The position numbers were made by a program, and so were the translations under genes. A stretch of 64,000 nucleotides of DNA, taken from assembly GCA_015680685.1 (NCBI GenBank), contig MNCI01025134.1, forward strand, positions 116,983-180,982, given 5' to 3'. A model generated the notes under the pieces. That model saw nothing but the letters and a program-made list of their open reading frames with translations, searched no databases and was not told the DNA's origin. Of the stretch, positions 35,701 to 47,724 are shown piece by piece. Source of the DNA: Gnetum montanum. Its lineage: Eukaryota > Streptophyta > Gnetopsida > Gnetales > Gnetaceae. The stretch's first letter is position 1. Every line of letters begins with the position of its first letter.

Positions 35701-36805
35701 TGGATGCTTATGACAGTTTAGGTGGACCAACTAGCCTAAAAAATAGGCTTCTCTAAGACCTATGCTTGGATCTATTTAAGTTTCCATTCACTTCCAAATT
35801 CACTACTCTTGTGACATTTCATTGTTAAGATTATAGAGGAATTTCTTCTTACATTGGCATAGTAGGTGACAAAGGATTCAAGACATGAGCTTTAGAGTAT
35901 TATAGAGGATGAAGAACATAGGTGTAAGGAGATTCAACATGTGGATTAGTAGGCCTATGATACTTTGGAGGATAATAATGGTGACTATAAGTATATGTGG
36001 TAGAGCCACTAGAAGATATAGGTTGTTGGACATATTACCCATTTGGATTAGGTTTCCTATAGAAATATTGCAACCTAGGTGATGACATTCCCCATGATTG
36101 AGAGTTCTACCAATGCTAGTAATATTCTTAAGGTTGAGTTGGATCCCAAATTTGGTAATATTATTGTTAGTGATAGTACTACATATAGTTTCCCTAACGA
36201 TAAGGCAACCTCTTGGATATCTAAAATTTGATAAACTTGGAATGTAAGATATAAGTCCTAGACTTCTAAAGATTTGATATAACTAGACAACAATTCTTTA
36301 AATTTTCATATTACAAATGTCACAACCATCATCATCAGATTTAAAGTTTGCAAACTCCTTACCTATGGTTACTTTTCCTTTGTGTTGATAATAGTCATTC
36401 CATGCATCTCTTCTCTTTCTTCTATGTTTGTTCTTGGCTCTTCTTTACTCTACTTTCTCCTCCATGATCTGAAGTATTGTTTTGAACTTTTTATCTATAG
36501 AGTTATACATAATATCAACCTTAGCTAAAATTTTAGTAATATATTTCTAGATTGGTAAGATCTTTCTCTATACTACCTCCTTCAATGATGCTCCTTCATC
36601 AAGTTCATAGACGTGAATCTTTTTTTTCTGTAGATAGAGGTGTCCTTGTTGTACTTCTTTGTATAGTATTTTTGTTAGAGTTTTCCTTCTTATCTTTCCA
36701 CTTGATCCATGAGCCTTTGAATTTGATGGGCTTTCATTTTAGATAATCTCTCTTAGGTATGGACTTCACAAGTCTCTCTTATCTGATTGTGGAGTCCATT
36801 ATAAT
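35700..36805 (-). pseudogene. gag C-terminal part, truncated
   Basis: Minus strand. KILPI*KYITKILAKVD (about 36560) matches TLPIQKYISKILENVD of the gag at 19180-18915. DDDGCDIC (about 36335) is the nucleocapsid knuckle start and keeps both Cys residues lost in the other copies. A Pro/Tyr-rich tail follows. Family similarity ends at about 36805, inside the capsid-like part. Confidence 0.75.
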
Positions 36806-38690
36806 ATGATGTAGTTATCAACTATTAGAGCTAGAAATTTCAATTGCTAGAACAAAAACTAAAAATCCAAGCACTAGAATAGTTTTAACCTCAAATTTGA
36901 AGGGCCTCCAAAAAAAGGATTCAAGGTGCCCTGGACGGTCTAACCGATCACCGAGGGACTTACAAAAGTTTAAATAGAAATGATAATGAAAACATAAACG
37001 TAGAAAAAATTGAAAACAGAAAAAAAGAATGAAAATGTACATGGAAATAGAAATGAAGTTGAAGTTGCAGATTTGGAATGAAAACAGGCACAAAAATGAA
37101 AACATAAACTAAAATTTCCACAATATGAGCTATATCTTTATTTAAATGAAAAATAGAGAATAAGGTTCATGAAGTACAGATTTTGTGCCAAAGCATAAGA
37201 AGTTGCTTGCAGGAGCTTGAAGTTCATTGGAGAAGGTAGGTTATGTTTCACATCAACTCCATGATCGAGATTCTTCCCAACTCTCATTTTCAACAATTCC
37301 TTGTTGGTTTTCATCAGGTTCAACAACATGGTTATAGAAATTATGCTTCACTTTTAGAGCAATGGCAATACATGGAGGTCTCTATGCCCAGCGTAGTACC
37401 AGTATTACTAACAAAAAGGTGTTGTAAGGTTGCAATGGGCATTGATGGTTGTGAAAGTGACAAAAATGCTATTGCTTATGTGAAGGTTTGTAACAAAAAT
37501 GTCTACGTTGGATTTTTATAGCATATATTTGGCTATTTTTGGGTCTATACACCACTATCATAATTACTAACAAATTGGTATTAATTTGCAAGTGGCAACA
37601 ATCATCTATTCTTAGCATAGTTGCCATTTATGGTAAGTTTGGAATATACTATAGTCACAAAATCCATATGTTTACTATAAATAGTAAATATACTTTTGTG
37701 ACTATGTTGGATTTGGTGGACTACATTGAGGTTGTTGGAAATGCTAAAAATTGGTGAAAAATATGGAGATAGTTGGAAACTATGGAAATGGTGGAGCTCA
37801 TTGGGAAATGATGTGCTTGGTGAAAAATGTTGTCTACACTAGCAATTGAAGACATGGGATGACTACACTAGCCATGTTTGGGAAAATGAAAATTCCAACA
37901 ATACCAACATTGCACCTCTACTAGGTCTTGGTGGTGAGTACACTGGCCATTGTCATTTTTTGGAGTGGAATAAAAATTTCCATCTACTATAGCACCAATA
38001 AGAATTGATGGCTCTAATGTAGTTGGGGCTATACCCCTACAAAAACACATGGAAATGCTAGTTTTAGCCATTCCCAAGGCATGTTCAGCCTTTCCAAGCC
38101 TAAATATACACATGGGATACCTTTTTGTACTTGGGAAGTGAGGAAATAACAACTTTTGAGGCACTTTTTAACCCCAAAAATCTGAAGTATGCAAGATTGT
38201 AACTCATGGACACATATCTCACATTTACAATAAAGTTTCACCTCAAGTTGAAAAATGGGATTTGCAACATGAATTTTTGGTGGTGTTTTATTGGACTATC
38301 TTTGTTGATGTTTGGAGGATTGACTCGAGAGACATCAACAAAGAATACAAAACACCATTGTAGGTCCATCACCAATGTCCTCTCTTCATGCATAATCCAC
38401 TAGTGTTGAACTATGCCAAAGAGTGCTTATGATGATGATGGGATAAATTTATGTTAAGGGCTATCATTGCCTATGGGGAAATGGTCATGAGGATTAACAA
38501 TAAGTATCATATGTGGACATTATGGCTATGATATGGCCTTGACATGGTGATCGATCAATAAAGGCTTTGCACTTTGTACTTTGAAGTGTTGGCCACTCAG
38601 CAATGCGTTTGGGGAACCAACATCTTGCTCCAAGGTTTGTTTGGCTATTACGCTCCTCCTTTTTCATGTTTGGAGTCATCTTTTGGGCTT
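36806..38690. other. Unassigned sequence after the truncation point
   Basis: Sequence changes character at about 36806. A short GC-richer word GGTGCCCTGGACGGTC lies at 36927. The reading frames here are short and resemble no family I know. It may include the worn pol side of the copia remnant to the right, but no protease, integrase or RT motif was found. Confidence 0.5.
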
Positions 38691-39581
38691 CATTAGCCAT
38701 TTGGCTTCTTGGCAATTTGCTTCCCCTCCCCTTTTTTTATTTGGTCCTTCTTAGGCTTAATGCACTCACGAGAAAAGTATCCTTACTTATTGTAATTGTA
38801 ACAAGTCATCTTAAACTTGTCTTTCTTGCCTTCTAGTTTTCCTCTCTTTCTTTTATCCTCCTTGGCCTTCTTTGATGGAGGTTCTTATTGAGAGGAACTA
38901 CCATGATCCCTTTTCCTAAAATTTCTATTGGATTTATGGGTGTTGGATTCAGCAACATACACATTATAGGTTTTAGCAATTGTTAAGTGCTCATCCTCAA
39001 GTTTCAAATGATGTGCAATATCCCAAATGTTTTCACATTCTCATTGTGCATCATGTTTACCCACATGTGTTTCCAAGAGTTTGGGAGTGAGTGGATAACT
39101 GCTTATACCTATTGTTCATTCATGAAACTATTTTTGACACCTTTCAACTCTTGAATCATGTTTGACATCATCCTAAGGTGCTATTTCATAGTTTAATTAG
39201 GATGATTTTGATAACTATTAAACTTGAGAGTTAGACTCTTTAGTCTTGTCGCCAAAATAGAATCAAACCTTGCTTTGAGAGTTTCCTACATGGCATGTGC
39301 ACTTGGATATTACTCAAATTCATAAATGATGTCATTTTTCATGTTGCTTAGCAATGTGATGTGACCAGCACAATCCTTTTTGACTCAACTTTTATATGTC
39401 TTGATCTCTTTGCCATTTTGAGGGTTTGTACCCATATAGGTTCCCCCATAAGATGAAAGAGGGTCTCTACCACCTCTTGTTCATCTAAGATATATTGGAT
39501 CTTTCAATGCCAAATGTCATAATTATCACCATCAAGTTTTTTGCTATTTTTAAAATTAACAATAATTTATTTGGAGGTCAT
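38690..39581 (-). pseudogene. Ty1/copia gag remnant (UBN2-type)
   Basis: Minus strand from the ATG at 39581 (MTSK). KKLDGDNYDIW at about 39545 is the typical start of copia gag (K-L-x-G-x-N-Y-x-x-W). Then ETLKARFDSILATRLKSLTL and MMSNMIQELKGV match the helical UBN2 body, followed by HSLPNSW. At about 38800 comes a nucleocapsid knuckle, MTCYNYNK*GYFSREC, in which the second Cys and the His are both Tyr. A Lys-rich tail follows. Several stops. Neither LTR could be found, so this is a fragment. Confidence 0.8.
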
Positions 39582-40120
39582 GATTACATTTAAAGGCAAT
39601 GCAAAAAAAATATAAATATCAACATGCATGTATGTACATGAATATTGTAGCTACAATCCTAAACATTGAGGTATCATAAATATAAGGGAATCGGCTAAAC
39701 TTAATATCACATTATATAAACCATGTTGACTTGTCATAATCAAGCGCAATGACCAAAAACTTGAAAAAAATAAAAATTCTCTTTCCAATGACCCCATAAG
39801 ACCAAGGGACATAGCATCATTTTATACAACCCAGATTGTCAAAGAACATCGAGATTCTTTTACCTAGCCAAGAGGTCAAATAATAATACATCCCAAATGA
39901 ATAAATTTGATTAAATATTTATACATCCTAGAATAACAAATTACAATCATGAGAGAAAATAATAATAATAAATAAGAGTAAAAATAATAATGATAATGAT
40001 GCCCGAGTCCACATGAGGTCCAAATAATAATAATAATAAATAAAGGAGCAATAACCATTATCTATAAGATGCAATATAATCAATGCCTAAAAAATGTGTT
40101 TCTTAAAAACTGCAAATTCA
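39582..40120. other. AT-rich stretch with AAT repeats
   Basis: Sequence upstream of the copia gag remnant, with irregular AATAATAATAAT runs at about 39958-39990 and 40023-40042. No LTR end or primer site could be recognised. Confidence 0.55.
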
Positions 40121-40499
40121 ATGCCTAAAAACAGGTACGGTGGTGGTGGTTGCTGTAAAAAATTGTTTACTTCTTAACTCTCCATCACGAGCGAGAGCTC
40201 TAATGACGGAGAAACCACAGTCAACACCTTCTTATGGGACAATAGTGGCACTGAGTGCTCCGAGGCACTAGGTCCGGAGACACCATAAATTCTGCCACCT
40301 TATTATCGTCACAGCCGTACCAGTATCACCTTCCTAAAGAGTCAACCAGAGTTTCTGTCTGCCTGCCCAACTCCACAGTCGTCACCAACAATGCAACATA
40401 TTGTGTGTTTGGGTTGCAGGTGGTGGCAGAATTGGCAGATTCTAACAGAGCTTGGGTGATCGTCGCCATCACAGGCACCAACAAAAAAATTTTGGAAAC

Positions 40500-40580
40500 A
40501 AAAGAATGGCTCCGATAATTTTTTGGAAAGAAAAGAATGGCTCCGATAATTTTTTGGAAAGAAAAGAATGGCTCCGATAC
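40500..40580. repeat. 31-bp tandem repeat, about 2.6 copies
   Basis: The unit starting AAAAGAATGGCTCCGATAAT is at 40500-40530 and 40531-40561, with a partial third copy to 40580. The copies are identical over their length, so the expansion is recent compared with the surrounding decay. Confidence 0.9.
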
Positions 40581-41041
40581 TTTTGATGGTTAACGTACCC
40601 ATTTTGCTGATGGCCGAGAAAGAAAGGCAGCAACAACAATGACAAGGACATCAAACAATGGCAGCAAAATTAGCAAAATTGTGGGAAAGAGACTCTGATG
40701 TACATAACTCCATCAATAAATTACATTGGCTTATTTGGCGGCAGTAAATCTGTTGGAAGTGTCAGATTTCCAGAATTATAAATTGCCTGTTTTAACAAAA
40801 TGAAGGATGTTTGACGATGAATGTTTCTATTTCACAACGATGAATCCCATCATTTAGGAGTGTTTGATTTTAGATAATTTCCTTAGTAATTTCTTTCATG
40901 GAAAGGAACTGCTTAGAGGATGCTTTTGGAAATTATGCATATCATGAGTTCAAATCACCTGGAATTAATATAATCATGTTTTACTTCAAATCACCTGGAT
41001 TACCTTTTAACAAATAGTAAAAGTGATTCCTGGCGTAACTG

Positions 41042-41164
41042 TGAAGGTTCTTTATCAAACACTAACAGTTATGGTCCTCTTTGACGTTGCGAAGCCCTGT
41101 TCCTGAAGGTTCTTTATCAAACACTAACAGTTATGGTCCTCTTGACGTTGCGAAGCCCTGTTCC
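41042..41164. repeat. 62-bp tandem duplication
   Basis: Copies at 41042-41103 and 41104-41164 differ only by one T in a short T-run (CTCTTTGACG against CTCTTGACG). It is a young duplication, or possibly an assembly effect. Confidence 0.9.
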
Positions 41165-41782
41165 TGTAGTAGCACCACTGGAATATCTTTGAAACGCGAA
41201 GGTTTACAATTATGGGAAGAAAAATATGAACAATGACTCAAAAAAATTCCTCAGCGAGTTAGGTGCCAGTATCTTCTTGTACATTGCCTATACGCTTATA
41301 TGCAGACATATAAGGTTCTATGACACGCCGTATAAAAAAGGCGGTTATTTTTCCACCTGTTCAAATTGAATCGCTTTTTTAAGAAAGAATAACAAATGTT
41401 TAATATTCATACACAAGGTTTTTCCACATTCATGTACAAGTGACTTAAGATTGATTCTTTCTTCATTTTAAAATTGAAACTGAAATTTTATTAAGTTATT
41501 TTTTTATCAATTGGATGGAAGAAATATGAATGCTATGAATTTTGATAACAATATTAAGAAAATTACTAAGAAGAAACAAATCGATCAAATTAGCAATTAT
41601 AATATTCCATCTTTGTTTAATGTGCTTAAATGTATCAATGTTGCATGAAAATGTGGTAATCATCTTCAATGTTATTTATACTACCCAATTAACATATTCA
41701 TTTTTCATAGAAATTTTGAGTTATTTACTCATCTCAGATGATGAGATCTCATTCATACTTTACTAATGGTATATGACAAATA

Positions 41783-42143
41783 GTAAGGAATAGAAACAAA
41801 TAAATAATTTTCCTTGAGGCTTTCCTTGTAGTATTCAAATAGATTTTTTTCTTTTCTTTTCACTTGTGTACATTTTCTCATAGTTTTTAAAGTTGTTTAT
41901 TTTACTGGCTTGTGTCCTTAAAATAAAGATAAAGAATGTATATTTTACTTATTAAGCTTGGTGTAAGGAATAGCAACAAATAAATAATCTGCCTTTAGGC
42001 TTTCCTTGTACTATTCAAAGAGATTTTTTCTTTTATTTCGCTTTTGTCCATTTTCCCAAACTCTTTTAAGTGCTATTTATTTTACCCATTTGTGTCCTTA
42101 AAATAAAGATAAAGAATGTATATTTTACTTATTAAGCTTAGTG
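41783..42143. repeat. 180-bp tandem duplication
   Basis: GTAAGGAATAG...ATTAAGCTTGGT (41783-41962) is followed by a diverged second copy (41963 to about 42143). The block ATAAAGATAAAGAATGTATA is identical in both. Confidence 0.85.
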
Positions 42144-42269
42144 TTGTTAGCTTAGAAACTTCAAGTCACATGCTCAATTCTAGTGGATAACAAGTTAAAA
42201 ATTTTAAAAAGCATTTGAATAAATTCCATAAAAGATATTATGAAACTAGTTTAAGACATCTAAGGGGTC

Positions 42270-42560
42270 TCACTGATTGCAAGTAAAAAATCAACTAACG
42301 AATAACTCACTCATGAGTGTAAAAATTTAACTAATAAATAATTCCCTCCTTAGTGTATGCTATAAACTTTCAAGGGCATCATCCATGCTTCTTCTATCTA
42401 TTTCTAATATTTATTTGATAAGGCAAGACCCCAATCCCTTACATGTAAGTAAAAAATTAGTTAACAAATAATTCCCTTCTTAGCGTAGCTATAACCTTAG
42501 GGCATCATCCATGCTTCTTCTATTTGTTTTATATACTTATTTAATAAGGCAGCACCCTAA
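42270..42560. repeat. Irregular tandem repeat of about 135 bp
   Basis: Two diverged units share GCATCATCCATGCTTCTTCT (about 42376 and 42504) and the phrase AACAAATAATTCCCT or AATAAATAATTCCCT. A shorter third start lies near 42280. No coding content. Confidence 0.7.
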
Positions 42561-42814
42561 ACCTTGTGTTTCCAATATTTATTTTATAGGGTAGAATCCC
42601 AAACCACACATCCATAAGGAATAGTTAGTTGAATAATGACATGATAGAGTTGTTTGTGAATATCCGAATATTTCCAATAGTAAAATTGTACATCTTATTT
42701 CATATGCCATGAAGCAAGATTTTAGTATTTTGACATTAACTTCATTTACAAAATTCATAAGAATATTAAGTATTTATTGCAATCCTTCCATTAAATTTAA
42801 GACTAAGACAATAT

Positions 42815-44240
42815 TGAAACACCATCAAATTTGAGATTTGGCATCCTGATTGCAAATTTTTCTAAGTGTTAGGACTACGCTCTCCATTACCTCAGAGCAT
42901 AGTTAGCCTCTCGTGGATAGCATAGTCAACATGAAAGCTAATTTTGCAATTTTTTCTAAGTGTCAACATGAAGCCAATTGCAAAAAATTTTTTCTAAGTG
43001 TTGGGACTATGCTCTTCATTGTCCCAGAGCATAGTCAGCCTCTGATGGAAAGCATAGTCAGCACAAAAGCCAATTTTTGCAAATTTTTCTAAGTGTGAGA
43101 CTATGCTCTTCCCCAGTCCAGAGTGTAGTAAAGCATAGTCAACTAGAATAGTCTCTAGCAGCCTCCACAACATAGCATCGGTACTCAGCTCAGCTCTAAC
43201 TCATCTTCAACAAGCATAGTTAGCAAAATACATCTTTTTTGTACCCCCTTTTGGCCCCAAGATTGTAACTATGCTCAACCCCATTCAAGATAGTGGAGAG
43301 TGTAGTCTTTAAAATTGCATTTTTTCAAGTAGCTTGCAATCTTCTTGGCATACATGTGTAGTGGGAAACATAGTCATAGTCTTGCAGTCTCATAGAGTCT
43401 AGCAAAGCACAACAAAGCATAACACTATTAACCCCAGAAGTACACCACATGGATAGTGACTATGCTCAACGTAGTCCCAACCATCCTCTTTGCGACATGG
43501 TAGTCACCCTGCATTTCGTGCTAAACCTAACCCTATAAATACCCTTGTTCTTAATGTTTTTGGGGTTGGAAAATTTCAACGTTGGCTATTTTCTTAGCAT
43601 AAGCATACCCAAAGAGTGCTTGAGAAAGAAGCAAAGGCATATCAGTAAAGTTGTAGACCAATGTAGCCCACCATAGTCCACCAGAACACCACAGCCAATG
43701 GTACACCACAGTAGCCAACTTGGCAGATGAAAACACCTCAGCAAAATGCCAATTTTTGTGGCTAGACACTCCTAAGATTGTGACTGCACTATCCACTATG
43801 CTTATTGTACGCTGTGTACCTTCTAACCCCATTTGGTGTTAACTATGCTCAACCCCATTTGGGGTGGTGTTCTCTCGCTCTCTGTGTGTGTGTGTGTGCA
43901 TTTTTAGCATTTTATTTGTTTCACTACATAGTCATGCCTAAAACTACACTTGGGCGATGGTTGCTACATGTTGATACCCTCATTTTCGCTAAAAGTCTTA
44001 ACTACACTTGACACCATTAATACCATTAACACCGTTGACACCATTGACACTACTTGAACACTTAGCACCATTTCACATCAGCACTATCGCTATCCATGCC
44101 ACACCCCTCATCACATTTGGTAAGTCCCTATTCAATCGACCAGACCATCTAGGGCACGTTATCTCTACCTCCAACAGGCCCTCGTGTAGATTTGGGATTA
44201 GGCTGTGCACACATGCACCTCAGTGTTCTAGCCATCAACA
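42815..44240 (+). repeat. 5' LTR of the Tat/Ogre-type element
   Basis: Starts TGAAACACCATC at 42815 and ends GCCATCAACA at 44240 (TG...CA). It matches 60213-61680 along its length, including CCCTATAAATACCCTTG (TATA box at about 43533). U3 has three partial repeats of about 100 bp (42850-43160) with the words TTTTTCTAAGTGT and GCATAGTC. A (TG)n run lies at 43876-43898. No clear primer site directly follows; a weak candidate, ATTGGTGTAGATTGGATCCC, lies at about 44410. Confidence 0.8.
43532..43544 (+). promoter_or_regulatory. TATA box of the 5' LTR
   Basis: CCTATAAATACCC, kept unchanged at about 60943 in the 3' LTR, likely the start-site signal of the element transcript. Confidence 0.65.
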
Positions 44241-45285
44241 TTTTTAGTCTAAAGAAATACATCCTTAGACTTCATTGTAGTTGTCTCATGTGCTCTTTAC
44301 ATCGTAGTTGTTGGCTTCGGGCCAACATAAACCATAACACCCCTATGGACCTATTACATGAGTAGTAGTAGCTAGATCTTAGGCTAGTGTAGGTGTTGTT
44401 TACCAACCTATTGGTGTAGATTGGATCCCACATTTGGTTCCTCCAAAACCCCACATAGCAACCCAGAGCACACATTCTCACAGTTAGCCAAATTCTTGAC
44501 TCTTTCAATTGGAGCATAGTTGTCTCTAGCATAGAGAATGTAGTTAGCTCTTAGTGTAGAGAGCATAGTTAGCCCTCAATGTAGAGAGTGTAGTCATCTC
44601 TCAGCGTAGATAGTGTAGTTAGTAGAGTTAGCCATTTTTTGCAATCAACAATCCTCATCCTCCCCTCTTGCAACTTAATCTACATCTATGAACTAAGAAC
44701 ATCCTTCAACATTAGTCCTAAGCACACTCGCCATCTTGTCCATCCAACATGAAACTAGGATTGATAGTCCTAGGAATCTTGTAATGAAGGAGCCAAGGTA
44801 ATCGCTTAGGCTACATAGTCAAGACCCAGAGTACACTATGCTATGTGATGAACAATACAACTTCATTTGTCCAAAGATTCAAGCAGGGCTATTTGTAGAC
44901 CCCTTACATGGAAGCAAAGCGAGGCTATCAACTGATCCATCAAAATGGATAGAAGTATATCCCCTCCTCACTTGACATCATCTTTCTCACAAAGCCCTAC
45001 CATTGGATGTTAGCCCAGCTCATCCAAACAAGTGAGCGTGAAGTAGGGACAAACTACGAAGAACCCCTACAAGAAGAAAAGGATGAATTTGAAGGTTTCT
45101 CCAAGCATGAGGGCTCTTTCCATATTTTCTTCCAATGAGAGATCCCTAGTCTGGCTCTTCAAAAATCTCATTCACCTATCCTCCTTGACATAGTCATAGC
45201 ACTGGCTTTACCTTCTAGGTCAACACCCATGATAGTGATGCATCAGGCATAACATACACATCATGATGTAGTAGATCCCTTTAGC
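44241..45285 (+). other. 5' leader of the Tat/Ogre-type element
   Basis: About 1 kb between LTR and gag. At 44515-44640 it has a small tandem array of about 30-bp units built on GTAGAGAGCATAGTTAGC. No ORF1 of the Ogre kind can be recognised. Confidence 0.6.
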
Positions 45286-46512
45286 TTGCCATCCATGGCA
45301 TCACTACCACCCATTCAACCATCATTGCTTGACGTAATCGCATCAACTCAACAACACCTCCATGCAGTTACCGTCTCCAAGCCCCATGCAACTCAAGCAT
45401 CATACATCTTACCTATCTCATCAATGCCCCTAGCATTAGCCCAACCCACATATGCATTGCTTGCCTTGATCACCATCCTTGTAGCATGGCCCACACATCA
45501 AGCCTATTTTATAATTTTGCAACTTGCAACCAAGCCATGGACCACACAGTTAGTCGAACAACAAATCATGCAACCAGCATAGTTGGATAGAACATCTCAC
45601 AACTTAGACCAAGTGTTCAAGATGATTCAAAGCCTGATGGAAGAGGTGAAGTAGCTAGAGGCCACCACCTTCAAAATTGTCAAGGTGTTGGACTTTAAAT
45701 ATGACAGCCCTATAAGCCTTGTTGTCCCATTACTAACTCTTCCAGCTGGGATCCCACTACTTTAGTTCACCAAATACAATGGTGAGGGGGACCCCAACAC
45801 ACATCTGATCACATTTTGGTTAGAGTGTTTGCTATTATAGGCATGGCCACACGCCATCATATGCATGTTTTCCATGTCACTCACTAGCAAGGCATTTGAA
45901 TGGTACCATGCATTACCTAGAAGCTCTATCTCCTCTTTGGAGGACCTTCTAAGCTAATTTTTGATGCACTTCAAGTACAACTTGAAGTTAGAGACAACTT
46001 TGGATTGACTGATGCAAATCAAGCAAGGCCACCTAGAGACTATGCAAAAATTCATTCAATGCTGGAGTGCCTCGTTAAATGAAATACAAGAGATGATACC
46101 TGAAACACATCTCTTGGCAATCTTTAAGGGCATAGTCAATGACTTCATAAAGTCAAAACTTTATTACTTGGGCCTACAGTCTTTAAGAAAAGCCTTTGCC
46201 CAAAGTAAGAGCATACAATATGTGGTAAAAGCCCATAAGAACTTGACCTACATGGCCTACAAAAACCTACATGCAAATAGGAAGAAGCATAATGGGAAGA
46301 AAAATGCAATGGTGGCGAATATTACTAAAGAGGCCAAAACAACCAACCTAAGTCCAATGAATAGGCAACCTAGAGCCTCGGCTAACAATAAAGCTACCAC
46401 CCTAGCACTACAACAACCAACTAGCCCATGTCACTGGTGGCCACAGTGCAAGCTACTCCAAGGCTTAACTTTGAGTGCAAGGATCACTCTAAAGACACCC
46501 CACTACCATTAA
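45286..46512 (+). pseudogene. gag of the Tat/Ogre-type element
   Basis: A single reading frame of 408 codons is kept from 45286 to 46512, broken only by in-frame stops (first at 45580). The Retrotrans_gag capsid core includes FTKYNGEGDPNTHL, then FSMSLTSKAFEWYHALP, SSISSLEDLLS and KQGHLETMQKFIQCW. The C-terminal part is Lys/Asn-rich. A downstream piece in another frame (about 46670-46800) has CHYH then SNHNTDFY, the worn C-x2-H...H-x-T-x2-C knuckle of Tat gag, followed by LQRMMDRGEL. Gag would form the particle. Confidence 0.85.
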
Positions 46513-47724
46513 AACCTTTAAAACTATTTGACCAACTATTGAAAGCTAGACTCATCTAGTACAAGAAAATGTCCGAAGATGCTCATAAAGAACACGATAG
46601 GTATTGTGAGCTACTAAGGAATCCCATGTTTGCAGCACCAAACAAGCCCTCAATCTCAAGGCATTTTAGGTTGGATCAATTTTGCCACTACCACTAGTTG
46701 TCCAACCATAATACTGATTTTTACACAGCCTTGTAGGATGATTTGCAAAGAATGATGGATAGAGGTGAGCTGGTACTTAACACTGCTAACCCAATTAGCC
46801 CTCAAAACTAATATATGAGGGTGTACAAGGACCCTCTAAATGTGGACGATGTTGGCTATGTCATAAATGCTATCAACTTTGACGACAACTCGAGCTTGGT
46901 GTAGCGGCCATTCATGGTTCATGTGCCCTTTGGTAGCATAAGGGTTCCCTTAGCCCCTACGGGTTTGAGGCCTCCTTTCATCATTAGAGTGCCACCTCAA
47001 GAACCCACAATGCCCTTTGTGGTTAGGGTCCCATAGCATGTCACAACAACACTTGCTTAGCCACCCTTTGTCATTAGGATGCCAAAACATGCTAGTTTAT
47101 CACCGACCTAAAGCTAGGTAGTGGGAAACACATCAATCCCTTCCTGTCCAAGAGTTGACTCTACTAGAAATGTGGGTAGACCCTTGAGGTGGCAACAAAG
47201 GAGATGCAATGAGTGTCTTGTATACTAGATTGTTAGACAACATCGAAACCAAAGAGCACTAGGTCCGCCAAAGCTGGTACCCATATTTGTGGTCCTCATG
47301 GCCAAGGAAACTAAATAGGCTACAACCAGCAAAATACAAGGGAGCACTAAGGCCCCTAGACAAACCAACCAGGCCAAGCCCAAGTTGCCTTCATAAGAGA
47401 TTTGTCTCTTAAAACAGATGGAAGAAGTCAAAGCTAGCAAAAGTTCAACTAATGGAAAAGACTTTGTAGATGCATTAGCCCAAGTTAAGCAAGTGCTCAA
47501 ATAGAAGAACAAAACATTAAGTTTGTATGACCTAATCATGACCTCATCTGCCCACCGTGAAGTACTAGTGTGGATGTTGATCTTTATTCTTGTCATAAAG
47601 GACATCCCTGTAGATGAGAACTCCATCCACATAGTGATATTACCTCTTGCACCCTAGTAATCGAGTTCCACATTCCTAGTATTTCATGATGAGGCAATTA
47701 AGGTCAATCCTAAGAGGGGTGAGG
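46513..47724 (+). pseudogene. gag-protease linker
   Basis: Plus-strand linker in shifting frames. It holds the knuckle-like CHYH...HNTDFY region at 46680-46730 and a Pro/Val-rich stretch at 46900-47090 (repeated FVVRVP/FIIRVP words), as in the gag-PR linkers of Tat elements. Stops are frequent. Confidence 0.65.

Larger units (their letters stand above)
26071..36805 (-). mobile_element. 5'-truncated Athila-type element with an extra ORF (family 1)
   Basis: The 3' LTR is at 26071-26924, the polypurine tract at 26925, and integrase, RNase H, RT, protease and part of gag follow on the minus strand. Similarity to the family stops at about 36805 inside gag, and no 5' LTR follows. Unlike the copy at 12941-21750, it has about 5 kb between integrase and 3' LTR, holding a long degenerate reading frame (27180-29900) and about 2 kb of non-coding sequence. 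It is more decayed than its neighbour. Confidence 0.8.
40120..41390. other. CpG-retaining segment of unknown nature
   Basis: This stretch keeps many CpG pairs (for example CGAGCGAGAG at 40188, GATCGTCGCC at 40458, ACACGCCG at 41322), unlike the depleted retroelements around it. A plus-strand frame of 87 codons (40255-40518) has no recognised similarity. It contains a 31-bp triplicate and a 62-bp duplication. It could be a low-copy or formerly genic fragment; no exon structure can be proven. Confidence 0.5.

Noticed and set aside
36818-37105. Minus-strand hydrophobic frame that looks like membrane segments
   Set aside because: The hydrophobic residues come from AT-rich, A-run DNA read in antisense; there is no matching frame structure or neighbour to support a membrane protein.
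43805-44247. Plus-strand frames in the 5' LTR
   Set aside because: They lie inside an LTR, include the (TG)n run and a Thr-Pro-Leu repeat, and are not kept in the other LTR.
44410-44430. Primer-site-like ATTGGTGTAGATTGGATCCC
   Set aside because: It lies about 170 bp after the end of LTR similarity, so it is kept only as a weak candidate and not listed as a site.
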